This document shows, in pieces, positions 1 through 6,989 of a stretch of 9,607 nt of DNA (the first letter of the stretch is position 1; every line of letters starts with the position of its first letter). A program made the position numbers and the translations under genes. Under the pieces are notes generated by a model. That model saw only the letters and a program-made list of their open reading frames with translations. It was not told where the DNA came from and did no database searches. The stretch is from assembly GCA_023426425.1 (NCBI GenBank), contig JAFAAT010000072.1:1-9607 (forward strand), written 5' to 3'. Source of the DNA: Bacteroidota bacterium. GTDB taxonomy: Bacteria > Bacteroidota > Bacteroidia > Chitinophagales > Chitinophagaceae.

Positions 1-193
1 CAAGCTTAACGAGCACCGCACTGATGTTGGGATGCTTAAACTCTACGGAACCGCGCTCCCGGTTCGGTAGTGATTGCAACAGTTGATTCCTATGTGCAGT
101 CTTGTTGAATGGCACCCCGGTTAGTTCCTTCGCCAACATGGAGAAATAGTCAGCAACAATCAGGTCCACCTCTTCCTGCAACCAATCGGCCAT
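1..193 (-). CDS. DUF3883-type protein, N-terminal fragment
   Basis: This is the first 64 codons of a gene that leaves the window at base 1. The ATG lies at 193-191 and is preceded by a purine-rich AAAAAGGAAG, the best ribosome binding site in the window. The protein begins MADWLQEEVDLIVADYFSML and continues with a 'PFNKTAHRNQLL' segment and a 'SVEFKHPNISAVL' segment. From memory, this 'EV.LIVADYF.ML ... K..HR..L ... S.EFKH.NISAVL' pattern is the usual N-terminus of bacterial proteins annotated with a C-terminal DUF3883, often found in restriction or defence islands. DUF3883 itself would lie outside the window, so the family call rests only on the N-terminus. It diverges from the methyltransferase gene across a 78-bp gap. 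Its biochemical role is not known to me; a defence role is inferred from its neighbours. Confidence 0.7.
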   Translation of the reverse strand, partial: MADWLQEEVDLIVADYFSMLAKELTGVPFNKTAHRNQLLQSLPNRERGSVEFKHPNISAVLVKL

Positions 194-207
194 AACTTCC
201 TTTTTGG

Positions 208-238
208 TAAAAATACTAGCAGGTGACTTAAAAGCAAA
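208..238 (-). promoter_or_regulatory. Candidate Bacteroidota promoter for the DUF3883-type gene
   Basis: On the minus strand a TTTG (complement of 235-238) is followed after 19 bases by TATTTTTA (complement of 208-215). This fits the Bacteroidota -33 TTTG / -7 TAnnTTTG pattern, with one mismatch in the last base of the -7 element. It would start transcription a few bases upstream of the ribosome binding site of the leftward gene. The call rests on motif and spacing only. Confidence 0.35.
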
Positions 239-259
239 TGTGGCAGCCGTTGAAGCTTT

Positions 260-267
260 TATGTTTG
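260..267 (+). promoter_or_regulatory. TAnnTTTG -7 element just before the methyltransferase start
   Basis: TATGTTTG is an exact match to the Bacteroidota -7 consensus and ends only four bases before the ATG at 272. No TTG lies at the right distance for a -33 element, and no Shine-Dalgarno sequence precedes the ATG. If used, it would give a leaderless or nearly leaderless messenger. A chance match is possible. Confidence 0.3.
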
Positions 268-271
268 CGGC

Positions 272-1159
272 ATGTACAAACCTACAGCCAAAGGCTATTT
301 CTCGGGGTGCGGTGGAATGGAGCTCGGCATGATGCTATCTGGTGTGCAGGTAATCCAGTCGCTAGACCTTGATAAAGAAGCGACAGACTGCATGAAGGCA
401 AACAGGCACTACTTTTCGCATGAAGTATTGACTGAAGACATCAAAGTCAAGACGGTATTGGAGCAGGCGGAGTCAGACATTATCATCGGCACCTATCCCT
501 GCACCAAATACTCTCCAATTGCTGATATACATGGCACCCGCACTGGCGATGACCTGTTCTTGCATTTCTTCCGGCATATAGCCATTGCACGGCCGGAGAT
601 ATATGTGGTGGAGAATGTGCCGGGAATGAGAAAGTTTAAGGTAGTGATGGAAGCCATGACCAAGCTGCCGGAGTATTATGTCAACGTGTTCTGTCCGGTG
701 GATGCTGCATATTGGCTGCCGCAGCGCAGGAAGCGTTTGATATTGATAGGCAGTAAAAAGCCGTTTGACATCGAGGCTCCAAAACCACTTGCTATGAAGC
801 CCAGGTTGAAAGACATTTTAGAGAAAGACCCTGAAGTAGATCTACCTGAATATGTGCTTCGTCGAATCAAAGGCCGCTATCGTGATCTGCCCATAGTAAT
901 TGATCCGGAAGATGCGGATGCACTAGCCCCTACCTGTGTGGCACACTATGCCAAGGACCTGAGCACACGCTTGGTGAAGGACAGCAAAGCGAAGCACGGC
1001 GTTCGTCCCTTTACCATTCGGGAGTATGCGCGTTTACAAGGTTTTCCTGATGATTTTCATTTCCCGGACCGGAGGAGCTCCTATCGCCTGATAGGAAATG
1101 CGGTGCCTGTGCAGATGGGGGAATGGGTGGGCGAAGTGACTATGAAATATTTCAACTAA
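272..1159 (+). CDS. DNA (cytosine-5-)-methyltransferase
   Basis: A complete C5-cytosine DNA methyltransferase of 295 residues, which transfers a methyl group from S-adenosylmethionine to cytosine in a specific DNA site. Motifs appear in canonical order: motif I FSGCGG (10-15, cofactor binding), motif IV with the catalytic Pro76-Cys77 in GTYPCTKYS, motif VI ENV (114-116), motif VIII QRRKR (151-155), motif IX REYARLQGFPDDF (about 250-262) and motif X GNAVP (275-279). The target-recognition region between VIII and IX is short, about 90 residues, which suits a compact enzyme. Motif IV is unusual: Thr-Tyr before Pro-Cys and Thr-Lys-Tyr after it, where GxPCQxFS is typical. The start is chosen because MYKPTAKGYFSGCGG is, as I recall the family, its usual N-terminus. 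The gene is convergent with the first HNH gene, nine bases apart. It probably acts as the modification part of a restriction-modification system; the target site cannot be read from the sequence. Confidence 0.95.
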   Translation: MYKPTAKGYFSGCGGMELGMMLSGVQVIQSLDLDKEATDCMKANRHYFSHEVLTEDIKVKTVLEQAESDIIIGTYPCTKYSPIADIHGTRTGDDLFLHFFRHIAIARPEIYVVENVPGMRKFKVVMEAMTKLPEYYVNVFCPVDAAYWLPQRRKRLILIGSKKPFDIEAPKPLAMKPRLKDILEKDPEVDLPEYVLRRIKGRYRDLPIVIDPEDADALAPTCVAHYAKDLSTRLVKDSKAKHGVRPFTIREYARLQGFPDDFHFPDRRSSYRLIGNAVPVQMGEWVGEVTMKYFN

Positions 1160-1168
1160 AACGCCTGT

Positions 1169-2113
1169 CTATGCTTTGAACACATTGTTATTGTGCCACT
1201 CAATAAAGGAGCTATGTGGCTTGTCAACTACTTTATCGGGCAGATAAAGCAACTGCTTCCCGTGATATTGATAGTACTCCTTCCCATTCTCAAACTCTTC
1301 TCTTATTCGCTTGCTAACTTCAACATTGAACTGATCTGTGATAGTGATATAGCCAGCATCATATAACTTGTGCATGTCAGATCGCAGCAACAGTGCATTA
1401 GAGATAAGATGAGGTCCGGACTCAGAGTAGGGCTTGATATGGCACGCTTCCAATACTGGTAAGGTTTTCTCCCCTGTTATGGAACACCGCCTTTTATACG
1501 CATCTGTTACTAGTACGCGAAAAGCACCTTGGCCGAGCCGCACCTTTGATAATACAGACTTGCCATATTGCGGCGATTCTGACTCTTCAACGATCAGCTG
1601 ATTCATTTTAGGATCTCCAACTGCATCATATAAATACCTTCTCAGAACATCCTCTATGTGCTGCCAGAGCTGGTTGTCTAGCGGGTGTTGGGTATCATAA
1701 GACTTCCCTTGAACAATGCTAGAGCTCCAATTGTCAGGTACCGATATCCAGTCCTCCTTTTTAAAAAAAATCGGATTAGTAAGTACGATGCATCCTATGG
1801 TAGGATTTGGATCAGCCCTATCCTTTCTGTGCGCAATAATCATCCTTCTCAGATCAAAAAATGACTCGCACCCGTTGCGGTTGCCGAAAGTGTCCCAGGC
1901 CACCGAAAGCGGTAGAAAAGTATGACTGGAGAAGAAACCAATCCCCGCTATCGCATTGAGTGGACTCTTTAACTTGAAAAGAAAAGGCGCACCACTTTGA
2001 AGAACTCTGAAGGTGGTCTTACCTCCCGGCTGCCAAAAATTTACGTCCTCTGGATTGATACGACTTAGGTAGTTGAACCAATTAATATCGGTGACTCCTA
2101 GATAGAACTTCAT
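1169..2113 (-). CDS. HNH endonuclease with PUA/EVE-like N-terminal domain
   Basis: A 314-residue predicted restriction nuclease (COG3440-like, HNH_2 type). Residues 1 to about 145 match, from memory, a conserved N-terminal domain marked by FYLGVTD, NFWQPGG (25-31), PFLFKLKSP, GIGFF and SVAWDTFGNRNG (70-81). Its strand-rich layout suggests a PUA/EVE-like fold of the sort that reads modified bases, but this is inference. The C-terminal half carries the HNH nuclease: CSITGE (Cys210), ACHIKP (His225), SNALLL (Asn239) and DMHKLYD (His248), the order expected for a beta-beta-alpha-metal site. It ends EWHNNNVF, typical of the family. An in-frame TTG lies two codons upstream; the ATG at 2113-2111 is preferred because the family starts at MKFYLGVTD. 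The gene diverges from the second HNH gene and converges on the methyltransferase. It is AT-rich: I counted 23 G/C in bases 1261-1320. Confidence 0.88.
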   Translation of the reverse strand: MKFYLGVTDINWFNYLSRINPEDVNFWQPGGKTTFRVLQSGAPFLFKLKSPLNAIAGIGFFSSHTFLPLSVAWDTFGNRNGCESFFDLRRMIIAHRKDRADPNPTIGCIVLTNPIFFKKEDWISVPDNWSSSIVQGKSYDTQHPLDNQLWQHIEDVLRRYLYDAVGDPKMNQLIVEESESPQYGKSVLSKVRLGQGAFRVLVTDAYKRRCSITGEKTLPVLEACHIKPYSESGPHLISNALLLRSDMHKLYDAGYITITDQFNVEVSKRIREEFENGKEYYQYHGKQLLYLPDKVVDKPHSSFIEWHNNNVFKA

Positions 2114-2197
2114 TAGCAACTATAAAGCATAAATATGCAACATTATTATTGTATTCTAGTAGACTCTACCTTTAAGACCTTTTATTACTTTTATCAG

Positions 2198-3160
2198 GTG
2201 AGCGACCTGAAAAACTATCTTCGCCAATTCCAACACCTCAAAGTTGACCGCTCTACAGGTGCACCCGCTCCCCACAAGCCCATCCTGCTCCTTGCAATCA
2301 TCAATAGCATTGAAGCAAATGAAATCACCGGCAACAGGATTTATATCACTCCACAGTTGGTGAGCCGGTTTAAAGATCTATTCCGTGTTTATGGTGGCAG
2401 TTTTACTCCTAACTTCTCGCTGCCGTTCTATCACCTCAAGTCTTCTAAATTCTGGCACCTTCAAACCGTAGTTGGGAGGGAAATATTGCTCACTAAATCT
2501 CTTTCCATTCGGAGTTTCGCACATTTAAAGGAGGTAGTTGCCTACGCGTTTTTTGATGATGCGCTTTTCACCCTACTTATCAAACCTGGTAGTCGTGAGA
2601 TGCTAAAACAGTGTCTGCTGCAGACCTATCTAAGTACGCAGTATCTTCCTGAAGGAAACCAATACTCCCTCTTTGCCGAAGTAGAGGAACAAATACTCAC
2701 CGAATCACCGGTCAACTACAAATCCAAAATTGAACTCGCTGATGAGGAGGAAATATTCGTCCGCAGTGGTGTGTTCAAAAAGGTCATTCCGCAGGTTTAT
2801 AACTACACCTGCTGTATTTCCGGCATGAGAATTATTGCGAACAGGGAAGTGCAAATGGTAGATGCCTGTCACATTGTTCCTTTTGCTGAATCACATGATG
2901 ATACGGTCTCCAATGGCCTTTCCTTATGTCCGAATCTACACAGAGCCTTTGATCGATTTCTCATTTCCATTGACACCGACTACAGGATAGTGGTCTCAGA
3001 AAGCTTCATGGAACAGGAAGACAGTTATCCAATTAGGATATTCCGAGGTAAGGAATTGCAGCTTCCAAAAGATAAGAAGCACCAACCTTTGCAGCAAAAC
3101 CTACACTGGCATTATGAGCGGTTCCTGTCCGTCAACTCCCAGCCACAGCCATACTCATAG
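2198..3160 (+). CDS. HNH endonuclease with SBD-like (ScoMcrA-type) N-terminal domain
   Basis: A second predicted HNH restriction nuclease, 320 residues from the GTG at 2198. The N-terminal domain contains LKVDRS and APHKPILLLAI (about 24-34), then SLPFYHL (74-80) and KFWHL (84-88). From memory these match the N-terminal domain of COG3440 nucleases related to the sulfur-binding domain of ScoMcrA, where a 'YPF..L....W.L' stretch forms part of the phosphorothioate pocket. Here Leu replaces Tyr, so binding of sulfur-modified DNA is uncertain. The C-terminal HNH has CCISG (Cys205/206), ACHIVPF (His225), SNGLSL (Asn239) and LHRAFD (His248), with the same His-Asn-His spacing as the nuclease to its left. 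An ATG at 2135 would add 21 aromatic-rich residues that look unlike the family, so GTG is preferred, although neither start has a clear ribosome binding site. AT-rich: 24 G/C in bases 2521-2580. Confidence 0.85.
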   Translation: MSDLKNYLRQFQHLKVDRSTGAPAPHKPILLLAIINSIEANEITGNRIYITPQLVSRFKDLFRVYGGSFTPNFSLPFYHLKSSKFWHLQTVVGREILLTKSLSIRSFAHLKEVVAYAFFDDALFTLLIKPGSREMLKQCLLQTYLSTQYLPEGNQYSLFAEVEEQILTESPVNYKSKIELADEEEIFVRSGVFKKVIPQVYNYTCCISGMRIIANREVQMVDACHIVPFAESHDDTVSNGLSLCPNLHRAFDRFLISIDTDYRIVVSESFMEQEDSYPIRIFRGKELQLPKDKKHQPLQQNLHWHYERFLSVNSQPQPYS

Positions 3161-3173
3161 CTCCCGTTCCATT

Positions 3174-3217
3174 CCAGACTGATTGAGCCCACACCTGCCC
3201 CCGCTATTTCAGTCTGG
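3174..3217. repeat. 9-bp perfect inverted repeat after the HNH gene
   Basis: CCAGACTGA (3174-3182) and its exact reverse complement TCAGTCTGG (3209-3217) flank a 26-base C-rich spacer. It begins 13 bases after the stop codon of the second HNH gene. It could act as a terminator stem, but no T-run follows it, so an element boundary or a protein site is also possible. Confidence 0.6.
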
Positions 3218-3296
3218 CCGTCCTGTACCAATAAAAACATCCCCTGCAATGACATAGCACCTTTTCTCACCATTGCTCATTAACTTGCTATTGCAC

Positions 3297-4427
3297 ATGC
3301 TCACCCGCTGCCTGTTCATATTGACACTGCTAGGTCTCTTTGCCTGCAAGAGCAGGAATCAGAACTACGTCTACTCCTTCTACCACTGGAAAACCGGAAA
3401 CGACCGGCGGCCACAGGACACTGCAGAGGTCCGGCTGATCAATGAATACGGCATCGAACATTTCTACCTCCACTTCATGGACGTGGACTGGAGCGAGAAC
3501 CTGGGCATACCCGTACCGCTCACGCAGGTCTACCCACGGTCGCTGGACTTGTACGCCACAACCGCCTACACACCGGTGGTGTTTATCACCAACCGCACTT
3601 TCGAACGCATGAGCGGAGACTGGTGCGATAGCCTCGCAGATAAAATCACACAAAAGATCAGGAAGACCTCCGGGCAGCTGGAAGAGGCGTACATCAACAA
3701 CTACATATACCGGCAACTGAACGTACCCTATGGCCCTGAGTTTGCACGGATCAGGGATTCGGTAACTGCAACACTTAGGAAACAAAGGCAGGACTGGCCC
3801 CGGGAACTGCAGATAGACTGCGACTGGACCGCCGGCACCAAAGACAAATACTTCCGCTTCCTGGCGCGGTTTAAGGCATTGAACCCCGACAAGACCATCA
3901 GCGCCACCATCAGGCTCTACCCTTATAAATACCCGGAGAAAACAGGTGTGCCACCTGTGGACAGGGGAATGCTGATGTGCTATAACATGGACAACATTAC
4001 CAGGGAAACCACAGGCAATTCTGTCTTTGACCTGGCTACCCTGAAGCAATACATTGGTGAAGAAAAATACCCGCTGCAACTGGATGTGGCCCTGCCGCTG
4101 TTTGGCTGGTTTGCCTGGTTCAGGGGCAATAAGTTTAAAGGGATAGTCCGCGATGCCGCAGGCGATGATATCAGCCAGTTCTCCGTACTGGAACAGGAGC
4201 TGGGCAACCGCTATCGCCTCCTCAGGGACACCGTGATACAGGACAAATACCTGCGTGAAGGCGATATGCTCAGGAAAGAATTTCCCGATGCACAGGAACT
4301 GCTCAGGGCCAGGGAACTGTTGCAGGACCGGATCGGCGATATCGGCAGGATTGCTTTATACCATTGGGACTACCCCACGATAAAAGAACATGAAGAGGTT
4401 ATACAGAAACTGTTTCCGGCTCGTTAG
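3297..4427 (+). CDS. Conserved Bacteroidota lipoprotein, barrel-like, function unknown
   Basis: A 376-residue predicted lipoprotein. The ATG at 3297 gives a signal peptide with a hydrophobic stretch and the lipobox LFAC, lipidation at Cys17; an upstream in-frame TTG at 3273 would only add residues before it. The residues after the Cys (KSRNQ) lack the acidic pattern linked to surface export in Bacteroidota, so the periplasmic side is more likely. The mature protein starts YVYSFYHWKTG, a signature I recall from uncharacterised Bacteroidota proteins. Repeating strand-like segments (EHFYLHFMDVDW, YTPVVFITN, ELQIDCDWT, ISATIRLYPYK, GMLMCYNM, LQLDVALPLFGW) alternate with helices, which resembles a TIM barrel such as a glycoside hydrolase. 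That fold is inference, and no catalytic pair is assigned. The last 38 bp overlap the next gene in another frame, so the two are very likely translated together. Confidence 0.8.
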   Translation: MLTRCLFILTLLGLFACKSRNQNYVYSFYHWKTGNDRRPQDTAEVRLINEYGIEHFYLHFMDVDWSENLGIPVPLTQVYPRSLDLYATTAYTPVVFITNRTFERMSGDWCDSLADKITQKIRKTSGQLEEAYINNYIYRQLNVPYGPEFARIRDSVTATLRKQRQDWPRELQIDCDWTAGTKDKYFRFLARFKALNPDKTISATIRLYPYKYPEKTGVPPVDRGMLMCYNMDNITRETTGNSVFDLATLKQYIGEEKYPLQLDVALPLFGWFAWFRGNKFKGIVRDAAGDDISQFSVLEQELGNRYRLLRDTVIQDKYLREGDMLRKEFPDAQELLRARELLQDRIGDIGRIALYHWDYPTIKEHEEVIQKLFPAR

Positions 4428-6828
4428 CATCCTGGCGCTGGTGGTGTGTCCGCAGGGAGTGTCGCTGAGCTGCGGCCCTCACCTGGGGCTGGACGAGGGA
4501 CGCTTTGCGCTGTTCCGTGCCGAGATGGCCGGTGCCAGCCTGGCGCCATTCTACTATACACACCATTTCCTGAACACGGCGGAAGAAGATCCTGCAGTTG
4601 CTGACCGGCTGGAGAACTGCCGGGAGTGGAGTGAATATACCCGGGGTGTCGCAAAGCTGAAAGACATCTATCACCTGCAGTACCACACTTCACCGGATGA
4701 TTTCCTTTATGCAGTGTACACGGGCAACTGGTCGCAGTTTGCCGACAACAGCTTCGTAAGCTGGCTGAGGAAGCACCCCGGTGCGCTGGAGTATATGAGC
4801 TATGCCAAAAAGCTGGAGTTTCAGCAGCTGGGCGATAAGGACCCCTGGAGAGATCAACCTGGTCCGGACTATACCGACCCGCGGCAGAAAAGCCTGGAAG
4901 GATTCGCTGCAGCAGAAAAGATAGCCGCTGCGGGCGATAGCTTCCTAAGGCTGCGCTGGGCTTTCCAGGCGTTGAAGGAGGCCTATTACCGTGCCTACTA
5001 CAGCAGAGGATATGCAGTGGTAGATGGTCAGGAGGCAAGGAAGATCTACGAACAGGAACTGAAGGGGAAGCAGAGTATCGTAGCCCGCTGGGGTCTGCTC
5101 TATTATGCGCTGAGCCATACCGACAGGATAGCACGTACGCGCTACCTGCTGCAGGCATTTGACCAGACAGAGGAGAAAAAGCAGTTTGTGTACAACTGGC
5201 TGGATGCAGAAATACTTGAGGAACTGAAGCAACAGACTGCAGACAGGCAACTGCTTGCGCTGGTGGAGGTGATGAAGGGCATCCGCACACCGGGAAGGGC
5301 TTTGCCGCAGATACAGCGGCTGTACCAGCTGGACGCAGGCAGCAAATACCTGCCCCTGCTGATATCGCGGGAAGTAAATAAACTTGAAGACTGGATCTGG
5401 AGCCAGGAAATGCTGGGCTTCAGCGACAGGATCAGTAATACCTCGGATCAGCGGCAGGAGCCCGACTATGCAGCAATAAACAGCGAAAAGGACCTGGCCT
5501 ACCTGGGAGAATTCAGAAGCTTCCTGTACCAGCTGATACAGGACAGGAAGACAGACGAAGGATTCGTAAGGCTGGCACTGGCACATTGCTATCAGCTGCA
5601 GGGAGATTTCTACATGGCTGCGCGGCATATAGAAATGCTGCCAGAACTGCAGGACCCCAGTCAGCAACGGCAGGCGCAGATTGAGAAGCTCGTGAACCTG
5701 GCCTATACTGCGGATCTGAACCTTCCGGAGGTGCAGGACAGCATTCACCGGCAACTGCGGGCACTGGAACAGGCGGGGATTGCGATCAGGAGCAAACGCC
5801 ACGATGCCTGGGCGTATGGGCTGGAAGAAACAGAGCAGGAAGATGATATGAAAGAGATCCTGCTGATGCTGAGCAGGGCCTTCAGGGCAAAGGGCAATAT
5901 TGTTGCCGCAGGCTTGCTTTACCAGAAAGCAGACCTGCTTACGAACCAGTATGACGGCTGGGACGATGGCAGCGTGGTGAACTACAATAAGATTGCCTGG
6001 TTTGACCGGAATGCGACACCAGAAGATATAGCCAGGGTGGTGGCATTTAAGCACAGGAAAGACAAGACGCCGTTTGAAGAGTATATCTCACCCGCGACCT
6101 GGGCACCCGATGATCTTTACCTGGACCTGAAAGGAACAAAGCTGTTGCGGATGAAGAATTACCATGCGGCGCAGCAGGCATTTGAACAGGTGAGTGACAG
6201 CTTCTGGTTAAAGAACTACCAGTACAAAGAATATCTTCCGAAGAAATCGATAGCCAGTGTTGGTACGCTGCTGCCTGTGGCGAATGCGCAGGTGCCGCTC
6301 TATTCGCTGCCAAGTAAAAAGCTGGTGATGCGAGAGCTGAACGGGCTGCTTGGACGTTATGCGACGGTCAACAATTCAGATAGCCTCGCGGAGCTGAGCT
6401 TCCTGCTGGGCAACTGCTTTTTCAATATCAGCTTCTGGGGGAAAGGGTGGATGATGTATAGCTACGGACGTTCGATCTGGGAGCTGGAGGAGGATCATTA
6501 CGGCTTCGACTACGACTGGGCATTTTACCGGTTCCTGCCGGACGGGAAGAAATACGGATATAATTATTACCGTCTGCATGACGCTAGGCAGATGTACCGC
6601 CGGGCGCTGGAGCATACAGGAAACAACCGCGAGCTGAAAGCAAAAAGCCTGATGATGCTCTGGCTGACAGAACAGATAGCACGGGATGAAGCAGGCAATA
6701 ACAGGAAGTATTTTGCCGGAGACTACAGGAAAGCTTTTGAACAATACAGCAACACCAGGGTTTATGAGCTGGCGCTCACCCATTGCCCTGATTTGCAGCG
6801 CTACCTGGAAGGTGGAGTTCCGGAGTAA
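4390..6828 (+). CDS. Secreted helical repeat protein of a conserved Bacteroidota family
   Basis: An 812-residue exported protein of unknown function. The N-terminus has basic residues, a hydrophobic core (about 11-19) and a likely signal peptidase site before SCGPHLG. Cys28 sits in SLSC, which is a poor lipobox, so a soluble or periplasmic form is favoured. The mature start 'CGP......RFALF' followed by 'PFYYT..FLN' matches, from memory, a Bacteroidota family of large secreted unknowns. The rest is rich in amphipathic helices with TPR-like segments, for example around ALAHCYQLQGDFYMAARHIE, the NYHAAQQAFEQV stretch and the C-terminal FLLGNCFFNISFWGKGWMMY, where the protein is rich in Trp and Tyr. 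Such repeats usually bind proteins or polymers. It starts inside the lipoprotein gene, with no Shine-Dalgarno sequence, which suggests translational coupling and a shared job. Long open frames on the opposite strand are by-products of its high G/C content. Confidence 0.82.
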   Translation: MKRLYRNCFRLVSILALVVCPQGVSLSCGPHLGLDEGRFALFRAEMAGASLAPFYYTHHFLNTAEEDPAVADRLENCREWSEYTRGVAKLKDIYHLQYHTSPDDFLYAVYTGNWSQFADNSFVSWLRKHPGALEYMSYAKKLEFQQLGDKDPWRDQPGPDYTDPRQKSLEGFAAAEKIAAAGDSFLRLRWAFQALKEAYYRAYYSRGYAVVDGQEARKIYEQELKGKQSIVARWGLLYYALSHTDRIARTRYLLQAFDQTEEKKQFVYNWLDAEILEELKQQTADRQLLALVEVMKGIRTPGRALPQIQRLYQLDAGSKYLPLLISREVNKLEDWIWSQEMLGFSDRISNTSDQRQEPDYAAINSEKDLAYLGEFRSFLYQLIQDRKTDEGFVRLALAHCYQLQGDFYMAARHIEMLPELQDPSQQRQAQIEKLVNLAYTADLNLPEVQDSIHRQLRALEQAGIAIRSKRHDAWAYGLEETEQEDDMKEILLMLSRAFRAKGNIVAAGLLYQKADLLTNQYDGWDDGSVVNYNKIAWFDRNATPEDIARVVAFKHRKDKTPFEEYISPATWAPDDLYLDLKGTKLLRMKNYHAAQQAFEQVSDSFWLKNYQYKEYLPKKSIASVGTLLPVANAQVPLYSLPSKKLVMRELNGLLGRYATVNNSDSLAELSFLLGNCFFNISFWGKGWMMYSYGRSIWELEEDHYGFDYDWAFYRFLPDGKKYGYNYYRLHDARQMYRRALEHTGNNRELKAKSLMMLWLTEQIARDEAGNNRKYFAGDYRKAFEQYSNTRVYELALTHCPDLQRYLEGGVPE

Positions 6829-6838
6829 TACCTGCCGA

Positions 6839-6877
6839 GCAGCCACGATTCGAGCACCTGAAAATTGCTATGGCTGC
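6839..6877. repeat. 7-bp inverted repeat after the repeat-protein gene
   Basis: GCAGCCA (6839-6845) and TGGCTGC (6871-6877) are perfect reverse complements around a 25-base loop, ten bases after the stop codon of the large secreted protein. It may help end the transcript, but there is no T-run after it and the loop is long, so the role is doubtful. Confidence 0.3.
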
Positions 6878-6934
6878 CTGCAGGATTGAATATTTACAGG
6901 ACCAGCGAAACCTTTAATCAATCATGCACGCCAG

Positions 6935-6989
6935 ATGAAGACCAGCATTTCAAACACTCGAACAGCTCCTGAAAACCGTTCCGGCACAA
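6935..6989 (+). other. Probable out-of-frame N-terminus of the DinB protein
   Basis: The DinB reading frame stays open upstream of its TTG and reads QTLEQLLKTVPAQL directly before LSALTQADW, which looks like the missing first helix of a DinB protein. It has no start codon before an in-frame TGA at 6936-6938. An ATG at 6935 in another frame reads MKTSI; removing one T from the TTT at 6948-6950 would join MKTSI to QTLEQLL. Either a one-base insertion or sequencing error split the start, or the protein really begins late. Confidence 0.5.

Noticed and set aside
2117..2174. Promoters for the divergent HNH genes (TATAGTTG on minus, TACCTTTA on plus)
   Set aside because: Each has one mismatch to TAnnTTTG, and the nearest TTG boxes are 13 and 15 bases away, too close for the usual spacing.
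2135..2197. ATG at 2135 as the start of the second HNH gene
   Set aside because: It would add 21 aromatic-rich residues before the point where the family resemblance begins, and the stretch is AT-rich like a promoter. It is kept only as an alternative.
3330..4079. A 249-codon minus-strand frame opposite the lipoprotein gene
   Set aside because: The plus-strand frame has a signal peptide, lipobox and conserved segments; the minus frame shows none of these and is rich in Val, Cys and His as expected for antisense.
4945..6054. A 369-codon open frame on the minus strand
   Set aside because: It lies wholly inside the secreted repeat-protein gene, has no family resemblance or ribosome binding site, and its odd composition (rich in Cys, His, Gln) fits the antisense of a G/C-rich gene.
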